Positions 51,700 to 59,876 of a stretch of 64,000 bases of DNA are shown here, piece by piece. The stretch covers positions 77,083 through 141,082 of the forward strand of contig JBQELO010000009.1 in the NCBI GenBank assembly GCA_052103955.1. The letters are read 5' to 3'. Numbering within the stretch: the first letter of the stretch is position 1; every line of letters begins with the position of its first letter. The DNA is from Paenalcaligenes sp052103955 (GTDB lineage: Bacteria > Pseudomonadota > Gammaproteobacteria > Burkholderiales > Burkholderiaceae_B). Position numbers and translations under genes: made by a program. The notes under the pieces were generated by a model that was not told the DNA's origin, searched no databases, and saw only the letters and a program-made list of their open reading frames with translations.

Positions 51700-53775
51700 A
51701 TGCGAATTGAGAAAGTAAAGGTCGAAGGTTTCCGGCTTCTTCAGGATGTTGAGATTATGCTGGAAGAAAGCTCGACTGTAGTAGTTGGTCGAAACAACAG
51801 CGGAAAGACCTCACTTACCGATGTCTTTGATCGCTTCGTTGGACAAAGCGGATCTCGCTTCCGGCTGGAAGACTTCTCCGCCGCCTCAAGGGTAAAGTTT
51901 TTCGAAGCGAGAGCGCTAAGAGAAAGTGGCGCAAAACCGGAGGATGTCCTGGCTGCGTTTCCGACGATCGCCCTTACCCTGACATTCGCATACGATACCA
52001 CCTCACCACATCTAGGCCCTCTAGCGCCATTTATCATCGACTTAGATGTTACGTGCACAAAGGTGCTTACGCGTGTGGAGTATAAGCCAACCCTAGAATC
52101 ACTTCACACCCTGCTCGACATCCCTGCCCTCGCGGAAGGAGTAGAGGAAAACACCCATTTTCTCAGATCATTACGCGACTCGATTCCCAAGGCATATTCT
52201 ATACATGTCAGCGCCATTGATCCCACGGATCCAACTAATCGACGTGAGTTTGAAGGGACATCAGCACTCTCAGCTCTTGTCCAATGCGATTTCGTCCGAG
52301 CGCAGCGTACTCTCGACCACGCAAGCCAAGGCGACGCTGACGTGATCGGGAAGTTGCTGAGTACACTTTTCAAGACTGCCTCGGCCCCAACAGCCGCCAT
52401 CGCCGATCAAGAGCTGGCGGCGAAGCTAAAGACGTCCGTTGAAGAGATCGAACGCGGAGTTCAAGGGGACTTTGATACTATGCTGAAAAAGCTCCTTCCG
52501 ACGATGGAAATCCTGGGCTTCCCAAGTCTCAATGACACTGAGCTAAGGCCAGAAACATCGCTCAACGTCGAAGCGCTTCTTTCGGATCATACTAAGGTGG
52601 TATACGCTGGCACAGACGGGGTTCACCTTCCCGAAGGCTACAATGGTCTAGGGACGCGAAATCTCATTTATATGCTCTTGCAGTTGGAGAGCTACCATAA
52701 AACCTATCGTGCAAAACCAACCCGCCCCGTCTCGCATCTGATCTTCATTGAAGAACCAGAGGCACACCTGCATCCTCAGATGCAAGAAGTGTTCATTAAT
52801 CAGCTGAACATCGCAATCAAAAAACTTTCAGCCATGTATCCGAACGAGCCCACCTGGAAAGTGCAGTTTGTGATCACGACACACTCACCACACGTGGCGA
52901 ATGCTGCCTCATTCGAGGCTGTACGCTATTTCTTGAATGAGTTGCCTACAACGCCAAATGCACGGCAAACTAAGGTTAAAGACTTCAAGAAGGGAATGGC
53001 AAACATATCCCCTGATGACCAGGACTTCCTCCACCAGTACATGACACTGACCAAGTGTGACCTCTACTTTGCCGATAAGGCAATTATGATAGAGGGGACC
53101 ACTGAACGGCTTCTGATGCCACGGCTGTGCAATCTCGTGGACAAATCATTGGACGACAAACACAAGCTGACCAGGCAGTACATCACCTGTGTCGAGGTCG
53201 GTGGTGCGCACTCTCATATTTTTTACCCTTTACTCGACTTCCTTGAGCTCAAGACGCTAGTTGTCACTGATTTGGATTCAACTAAGCCAATTGAGAAAGA
53301 GAATAAGAAGGGAAAAGTTATTACTACGTGGGAGAAATGCCCTGTAGCTGAAGGGCAGCGCACATCAAATTCCGCAATCAAGAACTGGTTCCGCCCACCA
53401 AACACTAAGGATACAGACAGCTGGCAAATCTCGCCAGCTGAGTTGCTTGCGAAGTCTGCAAAAGACAAGATTAGTGGTTGCCGGCGCATTGCGTATCAGA
53501 TTCCAGAGACTGCCCAAACAGTAGCCTGCGCGCGAAGCTATGAAGACGCGCTCGTCCTCGCAAACCCCGATCGATTCGAATGGCCTAAGGAACAAGACGA
53601 AGCCACTGAAGCATGGGAGATCGCAAAGGGGCTCGCGAAAGCAGATACTGCTTTGCGATTTGCAATTCGCGAAAAAGAGTGGAAAGTGCCGCGATATATT
53701 GAGGAAGGCCTCGTATGGCTATCCGAACCGCCGCCATCCCCAGAACAAACCCTAGAGACACCGGCGGTCGTATGA
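51700..53775 (+). CDS. gajA: Gabija GajA (OLD-family ATPase-TOPRIM nuclease)
   Basis: A 691-residue overcoming-lysogenization-defect (OLD) protein. The N-terminal ABC-type ATPase has Walker A GRNNSGKT (30-37) and Walker B HLIFIEEPEAHLHPQ, with FVITTHSPHVANA as the switch His. The C-terminal TOPRIM has the catalytic Glu in MIEGTTERLLMPRL and DxD in VVTDLDSTK. With the UvrD-like partner it forms Gabija, an anti-phage system in which GajA cuts DNA when nucleotide levels drop. The ATG at 51700 follows a G-run (SD-like); ATG 51679 and TTG 51676 are less likely. Confidence 0.9.
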   Translation: MRIEKVKVEGFRLLQDVEIMLEESSTVVVGRNNSGKTSLTDVFDRFVGQSGSRFRLEDFSAASRVKFFEARALRESGAKPEDVLAAFPTIALTLTFAYDTTSPHLGPLAPFIIDLDVTCTKVLTRVEYKPTLESLHTLLDIPALAEGVEENTHFLRSLRDSIPKAYSIHVSAIDPTDPTNRREFEGTSALSALVQCDFVRAQRTLDHASQGDADVIGKLLSTLFKTASAPTAAIADQELAAKLKTSVEEIERGVQGDFDTMLKKLLPTMEILGFPSLNDTELRPETSLNVEALLSDHTKVVYAGTDGVHLPEGYNGLGTRNLIYMLLQLESYHKTYRAKPTRPVSHLIFIEEPEAHLHPQMQEVFINQLNIAIKKLSAMYPNEPTWKVQFVITTHSPHVANAASFEAVRYFLNELPTTPNARQTKVKDFKKGMANISPDDQDFLHQYMTLTKCDLYFADKAIMIEGTTERLLMPRLCNLVDKSLDDKHKLTRQYITCVEVGGAHSHIFYPLLDFLELKTLVVTDLDSTKPIEKENKKGKVITTWEKCPVAEGQRTSNSAIKNWFRPPNTKDTDSWQISPAELLAKSAKDKISGCRRIAYQIPETAQTVACARSYEDALVLANPDRFEWPKEQDEATEAWEIAKGLAKADTALRFAIREKEWKVPRYIEEGLVWLSEPPPSPEQTLETPAVV

Positions 53776-55505
53776 CAGAACTGGTTAAAAATCCAGCACT
53801 TGAGGCTGCGCAACAGGCGCAGACGAAAATTAACGAAGCGCTTGACGCTGGTCGCAGTTTTAGGCTTGAAGCCGGCGCGGGCGCGGGTAAGACCTATTCT
53901 TTGGTCGCTGCTCTAAAACGACTGATCACAGAACGCGGACCTGCGCTTGTTCAATCCGGGCAAAAAGTAGCCTGCATCACCTTCACTGATGTGGCACGAA
54001 ACGAGATCGCACAGGAAATAGAAGAGCATCCTGCAATCCTTGTCGACACTATCCATGGGTTCTCCTGGACCTTTTTACGCCAGTTTCAGAAAGCACTCAG
54101 AGACAGCCTAGCAGAGATGGGGGAGCGAAAGGAGCAGATCGAACAAGGCGGCGGAGTCGGTGCAAAACCGGTGCTCTACGATCTCGGTTTTTTCGGAGTC
54201 GATGCAGACAAGATAACACTTAGCCATGACGATATCCCAGAGCTAATGGCGAAACTCCTATATCAAGAGAAATTCAAGCGTATCTTAAGCCAGCAGTTTC
54301 CAGTGATTTTTATTGATGAGTACCAGGACACGCATCGCCATTTCATGGAGTCAATCACGGACAACTTCCTGAGGCCCGCAACCGGCCCTCAGATTGGGCT
54401 CTTTGGTGATCACTGGCAAACCATTTATCGGAGCGAGTATGAGCTGGCGCAGTACCCTATCGAAGAGATCGCCAAAGGCTCAAACTTCAGATCTGTGCCA
54501 GCCGTCGTAGACATACTCAACAAGCTGCGCCCTGAGCTACAACAGGCTGTTCATGTTCCTGATGCAAAGGGAGAAGCCAGGTTCTTTCACACTAACTCCT
54601 ACAGAGGTGAACGGACAAATGAAACTCATTCCAAACAAGACCTGCCATCAGACTTGGCACGAAAGACCCTAGAAATTTTGACGCAGCGCCTTCAGGCTGA
54701 AGGCTGGGATATGAACAAGACGAAGGTACTTATGCTCACTCACAACGTCTTGGCTGCGGAGCAAGGCTACCCAAATATCGCAAAAATCTTTAGTGGCCGC
54801 ACAGAGCTTTTCGCTAAAAAAGAAGATCCTGCAATCAAGTTCTTCGCCGAAATTGTCGAGCCGATGTGCGCTGCCTATGCCTCTTCGCGCTATGGAGAAA
54901 TGTTCAAAATACTCGGTTCAGGTCCAGCGATTACCAAACACGAGGATAAGGCGAGTTGGCGGCGTGATATGGATGCTCTCCAGAAACTACGGGCAGAGGG
55001 CACTATAGGGCAAGTTATCGATTTCTTGCAATCAACCAAGCGGCCGTCTCCCCCTGACCGCGTCCTGCGGCGTGAAAAAGAATTTCAGGAGCTGAATGGC
55101 GCCCCCATCCCCACGGAGTCGTCCGCACTGCAACGTTACAGCAAGTTTCGGGACGTCCCCTATCGGGAGGTCACCGAGGTAGTCAAGTTCATTGATAAGC
55201 AAACCTCCTTCGCAACACAACACAGCGTCAAGGGCGCCGAGTTCGAAAATGTCCTGGTCGTGCTAGGCGGCGGCTGGAATCACTATAACTGGCCGCAGCT
55301 TCTTGAATTGATTCACACCAAAGCGTTGAATGCCAAGAACACTAAAGGTTTCTACCGCGCTCGCAATCTCTTTTACGTGTCTATATCTCGCCCTATGAAG
55401 CGTCTCGCTGTGCTTGCGACTCAAACTATTCCCAACCCTGCACTCGAAGCTGTCAATCATCTATTCGGGGCCGGTAATGTCGAAGAACTTGATGTGATCA
55501 TCTGA
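53772..55505 (+). CDS. gajB: Gabija GajB (UvrD-type helicase)
   Basis: A 577-residue SF1 helicase. Motif I is AGAGAGKT (34-41), motif II FIDEYQDTH, motif III-like GLFGDHWQTIYR, and the C-terminal motifs TQHSVKGAEFENVLVV and FYVSISRPMKRL. The ATG at 53772 overlaps the gajA stop by 4 bases, the usual linked gajA-gajB order. GajB is thought to detect nucleotide-depleted or processed DNA and license GajA. Compared with the well-studied B. cereus GajB (~490 aa) it is longer. Confidence 0.88.
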   Translation: MTELVKNPALEAAQQAQTKINEALDAGRSFRLEAGAGAGKTYSLVAALKRLITERGPALVQSGQKVACITFTDVARNEIAQEIEEHPAILVDTIHGFSWTFLRQFQKALRDSLAEMGERKEQIEQGGGVGAKPVLYDLGFFGVDADKITLSHDDIPELMAKLLYQEKFKRILSQQFPVIFIDEYQDTHRHFMESITDNFLRPATGPQIGLFGDHWQTIYRSEYELAQYPIEEIAKGSNFRSVPAVVDILNKLRPELQQAVHVPDAKGEARFFHTNSYRGERTNETHSKQDLPSDLARKTLEILTQRLQAEGWDMNKTKVLMLTHNVLAAEQGYPNIAKIFSGRTELFAKKEDPAIKFFAEIVEPMCAAYASSRYGEMFKILGSGPAITKHEDKASWRRDMDALQKLRAEGTIGQVIDFLQSTKRPSPPDRVLRREKEFQELNGAPIPTESSALQRYSKFRDVPYREVTEVVKFIDKQTSFATQHSVKGAEFENVLVVLGGGWNHYNWPQLLELIHTKALNAKNTKGFYRARNLFYVSISRPMKRLAVLATQTIPNPALEAVNHLFGAGNVEELDVII

Positions 55506-55599
55506 AACCGATCTCAAACAGGAGTGAGATTACTGATGACCCGAGGTGAGGCCACTACTCTAGTAAACCCTGCAATTGATCAGCTTTTGTAGTACGACG

Positions 55600-55796
55600 G
55601 TGCATGAGCTCAACGCAGATGCCAATAACCTCATCGTGCTAAAGCGAAAGAACCCCAACTAGGACACACTGCATACGGTGAGCTTAAGCTGCGAGCCTTT
55701 CGGGAGGAACTCGGTTATGCCCATACAGCTTATGTAATCTTAGGCTATGCTGCCAACGGCACGCTAATTCGTTCTATTACGTGGATTGACAGCTAA
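55600..55796 (+). pseudogene. Short coding-like remnants of unknown gene
   Basis: Two abutting frames read as protein: VHELNADANNLIVLKRKN, then, shifted, YGELKLRAFREELGYAHTAY followed by VILGYAANGTLIRSITWIDS and a stop at 55796. Together they look like the C-terminus of a gene broken by a frameshift. The family is not recognised. The rest of the 445-base space between gajB and the SRA-HNH gene holds nothing else visible. Confidence 0.35.
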
Positions 55797-55950
55797 CGGT
55801 TCATGCAAGCCAATTCTTTACGGAGCAAGAATTGCTATACATAATAGTCACATCCCCCAAACCAGGCAGGGCTCATAGAAAACCAAACAATTTAACGCTA
55901 TTTTTCTCGCATCAAATCTTTGAAGAGACATAGTCTGATTCCCCCCGTAA

Positions 55951-56856
55951 ATGCAACAAACACTAAACATGTCATTTAAATTGATTTTCGGGCACATCCC
56001 TAATGTTCCAGTTGGTTCTACTTTTAACCTCTACAAAGACATGAATCAGGCTGGCGTTCATCGCTCCACTATGGGTGGGATAGCAGGTTCCGGTAAAGTT
56101 GGAGCTGACTCAATTGTTATCTCTGGTGGCTACGAGGACGATAAAGACATGGGTGATGTGATTATTTATACAGGTCAAGGTGGACGCAATGACTCTGGCA
56201 AGCACGTTCGTGACCAAGAGTTAACTCGCGGCAACTTAGCTTTAGCAATTAGCCAAAAAGAAGGCCTACCTCTTCGTGTTATCCGAGGGAAAGATCCAAA
56301 AAATCCGTTTGCTCCTGCTCAGGGCTACAGGTACGACGGCTTGTATCGCGTCGAGAGTCACTGGCACGAGATTGGTAAAAGTGGGTTTAGGGTATGGCGT
56401 TATCGTCTGGAGAAAATCGAAGATAGCGTTGCACTTCTAGAGAATAATTTCTCTACCATATCCCCATCAGAGGGGAATCCAAACCCAGAGCGTAAGTTGA
56501 TCACAACGCAAAGAATCGTTCGTGATACAAAATGCTCAAAAGAGCTTAAGAAGCACTACGACTACCAATGCCAAGTCTGCAATATTAGCATCATGACCGC
56601 ATCGGGCCCTTATGCAGAGGCTGCGCATATTAGACCTCTTGGTGTACCACACAATGGTCCTGACACTTCGGATAATATCCTGTGCTTGTGCCCAAATCAC
56701 CATGTTATGTTCGATCTTGGAGCCTTCTCTATCCAGGATGACTTAAAGCTGATTGGCATTGATGGGGAGCTACTCGTTAAGAAAGGGCACGAGATATCCA
56801 TAACACATTTAAAATATCATCGAGATCACTATCTAGATCGTATCAAAGCACCTTAA
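55951..56856 (+). CDS. SRA (YDG)-HNH modification-dependent restriction endonuclease
   Basis: A 301-residue two-domain nuclease. Residues ~10-155 are an SRA/YDG domain (FGHIPNVPVGSTFNLYKDMNQ; VHRSTMGGIAG; GQGGRNDSGKHVRDQELTRGN; RYDGLYRVESHW), a fold that flips and reads 5-methyl- or 5-hydroxymethylcytosine. Residues ~205-285 are an HNH nuclease: CQVC, AAHIRPLG, SDNILCLCPNHH. Such proteins cut modified DNA without a cognate methylase. The start is ATG 55951 or 55969; neither has a good ribosome site. It is the last gene of island 2. Confidence 0.9.
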   Translation: MQQTLNMSFKLIFGHIPNVPVGSTFNLYKDMNQAGVHRSTMGGIAGSGKVGADSIVISGGYEDDKDMGDVIIYTGQGGRNDSGKHVRDQELTRGNLALAISQKEGLPLRVIRGKDPKNPFAPAQGYRYDGLYRVESHWHEIGKSGFRVWRYRLEKIEDSVALLENNFSTISPSEGNPNPERKLITTQRIVRDTKCSKELKKHYDYQCQVCNISIMTASGPYAEAAHIRPLGVPHNGPDTSDNILCLCPNHHVMFDLGAFSIQDDLKLIGIDGELLVKKGHEISITHLKYHRDHYLDRIKAP

Positions 56857-56937
56857 CGCAGCACACTAGAAGCATACTGAGAAGCTATTGACTGCAAAAA
56901 TTGCACCTGATGGCAAAAAACAGCAACACAACCAAAC

Positions 56938-56957
56938 GGTGGGTATATTGGTGGGTA
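56938..56957 (+). repeat. Right-end arm repeats of island 2
   Basis: GGTGGGTA occurs at 56938-56945 and again at 56950-56957, with TGGTGGGTA complete at 56949-56957. The 12-base spacing is the same as beside integrase 2. They lie about 75 bases inside att core 3. Confidence 0.6.
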
Positions 56958-57029
56958 CAGTTCAAAACCACACACCACTTAAAACATAACCATCTGATTT
57001 ATAACAATATAACCAACACAGCAGTCATT

Positions 57030-57051
57030 CAGGCGCAAAATATTGAATAAA
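57030..57051 (+). other. att core 3 (right boundary of island 2)
   Basis: CGCAAAATATTGAATAAA (57034-57051) matches the 18-base core at 15 positions, and the four preceding bases (CAGG) also match the yicC version but not att core 2. It is the likely attR of the tandem array. Confidence 0.7.
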
Positions 57052-57116
57052 CCCCATTAACAATAAAAATCAATACTCTAATTTTTAAAACCCCAGAAAC
57101 CTCACATATCTAAATA

Positions 57117-57149
57117 TACCCACCACTAATATTTTTATTTGGGTGGGTA
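57117..57149. repeat. Orphan arm repeats outside att core 3
   Basis: TACCCACCA (inverted, 57117-57125) and GGGTGGGTA (57141-57149) lie beyond the third att, resembling the arrangement to the right of att core 2 (inverted copy first, direct copies next). No integrase follows: the next gene is a dehydrogenase. The 315-base space to that gene holds nothing else I can name. Confidence 0.5.
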
Positions 57150-57374
57150 TATTTATCTTTGAAGCCCAGCCCTTACGGTACCCACAGTAAGTACTTTTTG
57201 TACGTACCGCTGCAAGCCAAAGCCTTTTCAGCCGTGGTGTACAATCCTGCCCAAGTATCCTAACTTACAGCTTACAGCTACCTTTAGCTTAGCTCATCTT
57301 GGCACTCCAATTATTGACGGTTCGTGTCTCTAATTAAAGAGGCCAATGAATGCAGTCATAAAAATGGAGGAAAA

Positions 57375-58328
57375 ATGAAAATTGTAATCTTAGAATCTCT
57401 AGGAATTAGTGACAGCGAATTTAGTGCGATATCACAGCCTTTAAAAGATAGCGGACACGATTTAACTGTCTATAAAGACGGAAATTCTGATATTGCAACT
57501 CTGAAATCAAGAGTGAAAGATGCAGAAATTCTCGTGCTGGCTAATATGCCGCTTAGTGCTGAGGTCATTGATGCAGCAGAGAAATTAAAATATATTTCTG
57601 TCGCCTTTACTGGCTACGATCATATCGATCTAGATAAATGTAAAGAAAAAGGCATTCAAGTCTCTAACGCTGCCGGTTATAGCACTAACTCTGTTGCCGA
57701 GCTAACATTCGGGTTAATCATCGCACTACTGCGTAATGTTGTGCCTCTGGAGAAAAAACTCAGAGAAGGCGGCACAAAGCAGGGCTACAGACAAATCGAC
57801 TTAAAAGGCAAAACAGTAGGCATCCTAGGCACTGGCGATATTGGTAGTGCCGTAGCTGAGTTAGCCTTAGCTTTTGGCTGTAGGGTCATTGCGTACAACC
57901 GTAGTGAGAAACCAGCGCTGATCAACAAAGGCGTAGCGTATCAATCCTTAGATGAGGTGCTACAGGCTAGTGACATTGTGACCATCCACATGCCATTAAC
58001 TGCTGATACCAAAGGCTTAATTGATCAAAGCAAGCTGGCCTTGATGAAGAGCAGCGCTTTTTTAATCAACACCGCTGTAGGCCCTATTGTTGATAATGCG
58101 GCATTAGCTGAAGCGCTGCACAACGGAACCATTGCAGGTGCTGGTTTAGATAGAGTCGATATGGAACCTCCTGTTCCCGCCGACTACCCTATCCTCTCTG
58201 CCCCCAACACAGTTCTTGTCCCCCACATTGGCTTTGCTACTGAAGAGGCTATGACAAGAAGAGCCCAGATTACGGTTAATAATATTCGTAAGTGGGAACA
58301 AGGCGAGCAAGAAAATATCGTTCTTTAA
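57375..58328 (+). CDS. D-2-hydroxyacid dehydrogenase family protein lacking the active-site Arg
   Basis: A 317-residue member of the D-isomer 2-hydroxyacid dehydrogenase family. Rossmann motif is GILGTGDIGSAVAELA, followed by AYNR. Glu is present in DRVDMEPPVP and His in LVPHIGFAT. In LINTAVGPIVDN the family's catalytic Arg (normally NTARGP) is Val235 (codon GTA at 58077-58079). Loss of this substrate-binding residue would be expected to change or cripple activity. GGAGG lies upstream of ATG 57375. It has a terminator of its own and is not in an operon. Confidence 0.88.
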   Translation: MKIVILESLGISDSEFSAISQPLKDSGHDLTVYKDGNSDIATLKSRVKDAEILVLANMPLSAEVIDAAEKLKYISVAFTGYDHIDLDKCKEKGIQVSNAAGYSTNSVAELTFGLIIALLRNVVPLEKKLREGGTKQGYRQIDLKGKTVGILGTGDIGSAVAELALAFGCRVIAYNRSEKPALINKGVAYQSLDEVLQASDIVTIHMPLTADTKGLIDQSKLALMKSSAFLINTAVGPIVDNAALAEALHNGTIAGAGLDRVDMEPPVPADYPILSAPNTVLVPHIGFATEEAMTRRAQITVNNIRKWEQGEQENIVL

Positions 58329-58379
58329 CGAACGCCAACACCAAGCGGTGCTAGGCTGACATACAGCACCCTGATGAAT

Positions 58380-58409
58380 ACAGGCCATCTATGATGGCCT
58401 GTGCTTTTT
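58380..58409 (+). terminator. Terminator after the dehydrogenase
   Basis: Stem ACAGGCCATC/GATGGCCTGT (58380-58389 with 58393-58402), a 3-base loop, then GCTTTTT. It lies 50 bases past the stop and 4 bases before the end of the converging DUF1176 gene. Confidence 0.92.
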
Positions 58410-58412
58410 AAG

Positions 58413-59471
58413 TTACTGTTCTACCACCTCAGTAACATGCAAGGGGAGATCCCAAGCCCCTCCCACACGCATCATCATGCAGCGGCCTGTGTCACCCCTC
58501 TTGCTCGACACAAACTCTGTACCATTCCACACCCATTCGTCATAGCTCCAACAGTCGCCCAAGCCACGTCCTTTCATACCGGATGAGATGACGCCGTTGT
58601 CATAGCCGTTTGCACTATCGCTTACCAAGACTGGGGCTGACTGCATATCGTTATTGATTTCAAAATAGGCTTCCCCACCGTTGTAAGCGGCTAGCCAACA
58701 CTGCGCAACCACTAGCGAGCGTTTTTCATCTAAGCGCGCTATTTCCAAAGGCTCTGCCAATCTCTCTTCACTACAAAACGTCTCTGCATCGGCTCCAAGC
58801 GCCTGCAAAATTACTGGTCTGAAGACAGCTTCTTCCTGTGCGGTCATTTGGCGTAGATATTTATCTATTACCGGTGCTTTGACAATCACAGGGATCGCTA
58901 TGGGCGCTTTAACGGAGGACTCGCTATTCTTACCTTTGCGAAGAATGGCTCCTGGGGTATTTACTCTTCCCTGTACATCGTCCATCTTGAGTAGCACAGC
59001 GCTAGATCCTGCACCAGACAATGAGTAGTCGTCGTCATTTTCTCTAAAAGAAATGGACTTATCTTGTTTTAACGCGGTAAGAAACTGAGCTAGCTGGGCC
59101 TCGCTCATCTGCCAAGATTCGTCTCCGGCAAAACTTAACGCCCCTGCTGTACGGCCGGCAATGATGAGCTCGGGTGCTGAGCCCTCTTGCCATTCATCAT
59201 CACCGTAATGAGCCAGCATGACCCTATTTGTCACGGGTTCATTGCTACCCGCCTTGCGAGTGAGCAACACGGATGCCCCTTCTTCTTCAGCAATCGCACC
59301 ATAGCCTACTGCTCTACAGGTTAACGTGTTGTCGCAAGTTAAATCCCAGTCTTTGTGGGAAAAGCCCCCAGCGACACTCTCTGCAGCGACACTGCCACCA
59401 GAAAGTGCCAGCACCATCACGGCTGCTGGAATGGCAAAAAATGCGCGGCTACGTTGTTCCTGTGAATTCAT
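58413..59471 (-). CDS. DUF1176 periplasmic protein
   Basis: A 352-residue exported protein. The signal peptide is basic, then IPAAVMVLALSGG, ending VAAES. DUF1176 features are DWDLTCDNTLTCRAVGYG at the N-terminus and GDCWSYDEWVWNGTEFV...RCMMMRVGGAWDLPLHVTEV at the C-terminus. The four-plus Cys suggest disulfides. The function of the family is unknown. Confidence 0.88.
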   Translation of the reverse strand: MNSQEQRSRAFFAIPAAVMVLALSGGSVAAESVAGGFSHKDWDLTCDNTLTCRAVGYGAIAEEEGASVLLTRKAGSNEPVTNRVMLAHYGDDEWQEGSAPELIIAGRTAGALSFAGDESWQMSEAQLAQFLTALKQDKSISFRENDDDYSLSGAGSSAVLLKMDDVQGRVNTPGAILRKGKNSESSVKAPIAIPVIVKAPVIDKYLRQMTAQEEAVFRPVILQALGADAETFCSEERLAEPLEIARLDEKRSLVVAQCWLAAYNGGEAYFEINNDMQSAPVLVSDSANGYDNGVISSGMKGRGLGDCWSYDEWVWNGTEFVSSKRGDTGRCMMMRVGGAWDLPLHVTEVVEQ

Positions 59472-59876
59472 TTTCCACTACCCCTACGGTTATTCGTTAC
59501 TTAAGCTATTTGGCAATATTTTATCCAAATCCACAAACCGGTGTGGCTTCGTAACATGACTGAATACTACGGAAATACTGCTATTCACCGCCTGTATGGC
59601 ACGTCGCCAAATATCAACACAATAATTAAAATATGTAAAAAGGATTCTAAAATATTTCAATGATGGCAGACTCATAGGATATCGTATTTTCTCTACAGTT
59701 TTCAGCGTGTGTAATAGCGTATTCATTACAGAAAATACAGGTCTATTTATTTTCATCGTCTTTTATAACTATAGTTTTACGTGCATCTGACTGCATCAAC
59801 AACAACCGAAGATGCACAACAGCAATGATGAAACACTACAACTAAAACTCAGCAAAAAACACAAAGGGACAAACTC
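59472..59876. other. Divergent intergenic region before the porin
   Basis: About 400 AT-rich bases between the DUF1176 gene and the porin, presumably holding promoters for both. I see no further gene, repeat or clear regulator site. Confidence 0.4.

Larger units (their letters stand above)
30342..57051. mobile_element. Integrated island 2 in tandem (defence and zinc-starvation cargo)
   Basis: It begins at the second att core and ends at the diverged third copy (57030-57051). The integrase lies just inside the left end. Cargo includes an Avs-like NTPase, a Zur-headed zinc operon, an EexN lipoprotein, Gabija, an SRA-HNH endonuclease and several decayed genes. Base composition varies between cargo blocks, suggesting gradual assembly. 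No conjugation machinery besides the EexN-like gene is seen. Confidence 0.72.

Noticed and set aside
5477..57051. An origin of transfer or relaxase for self-transfer
   Set aside because: No relaxase-like protein, type IV secretion gene or nick-region-like repeat was found; only an EexN-type gene hints at conjugation.
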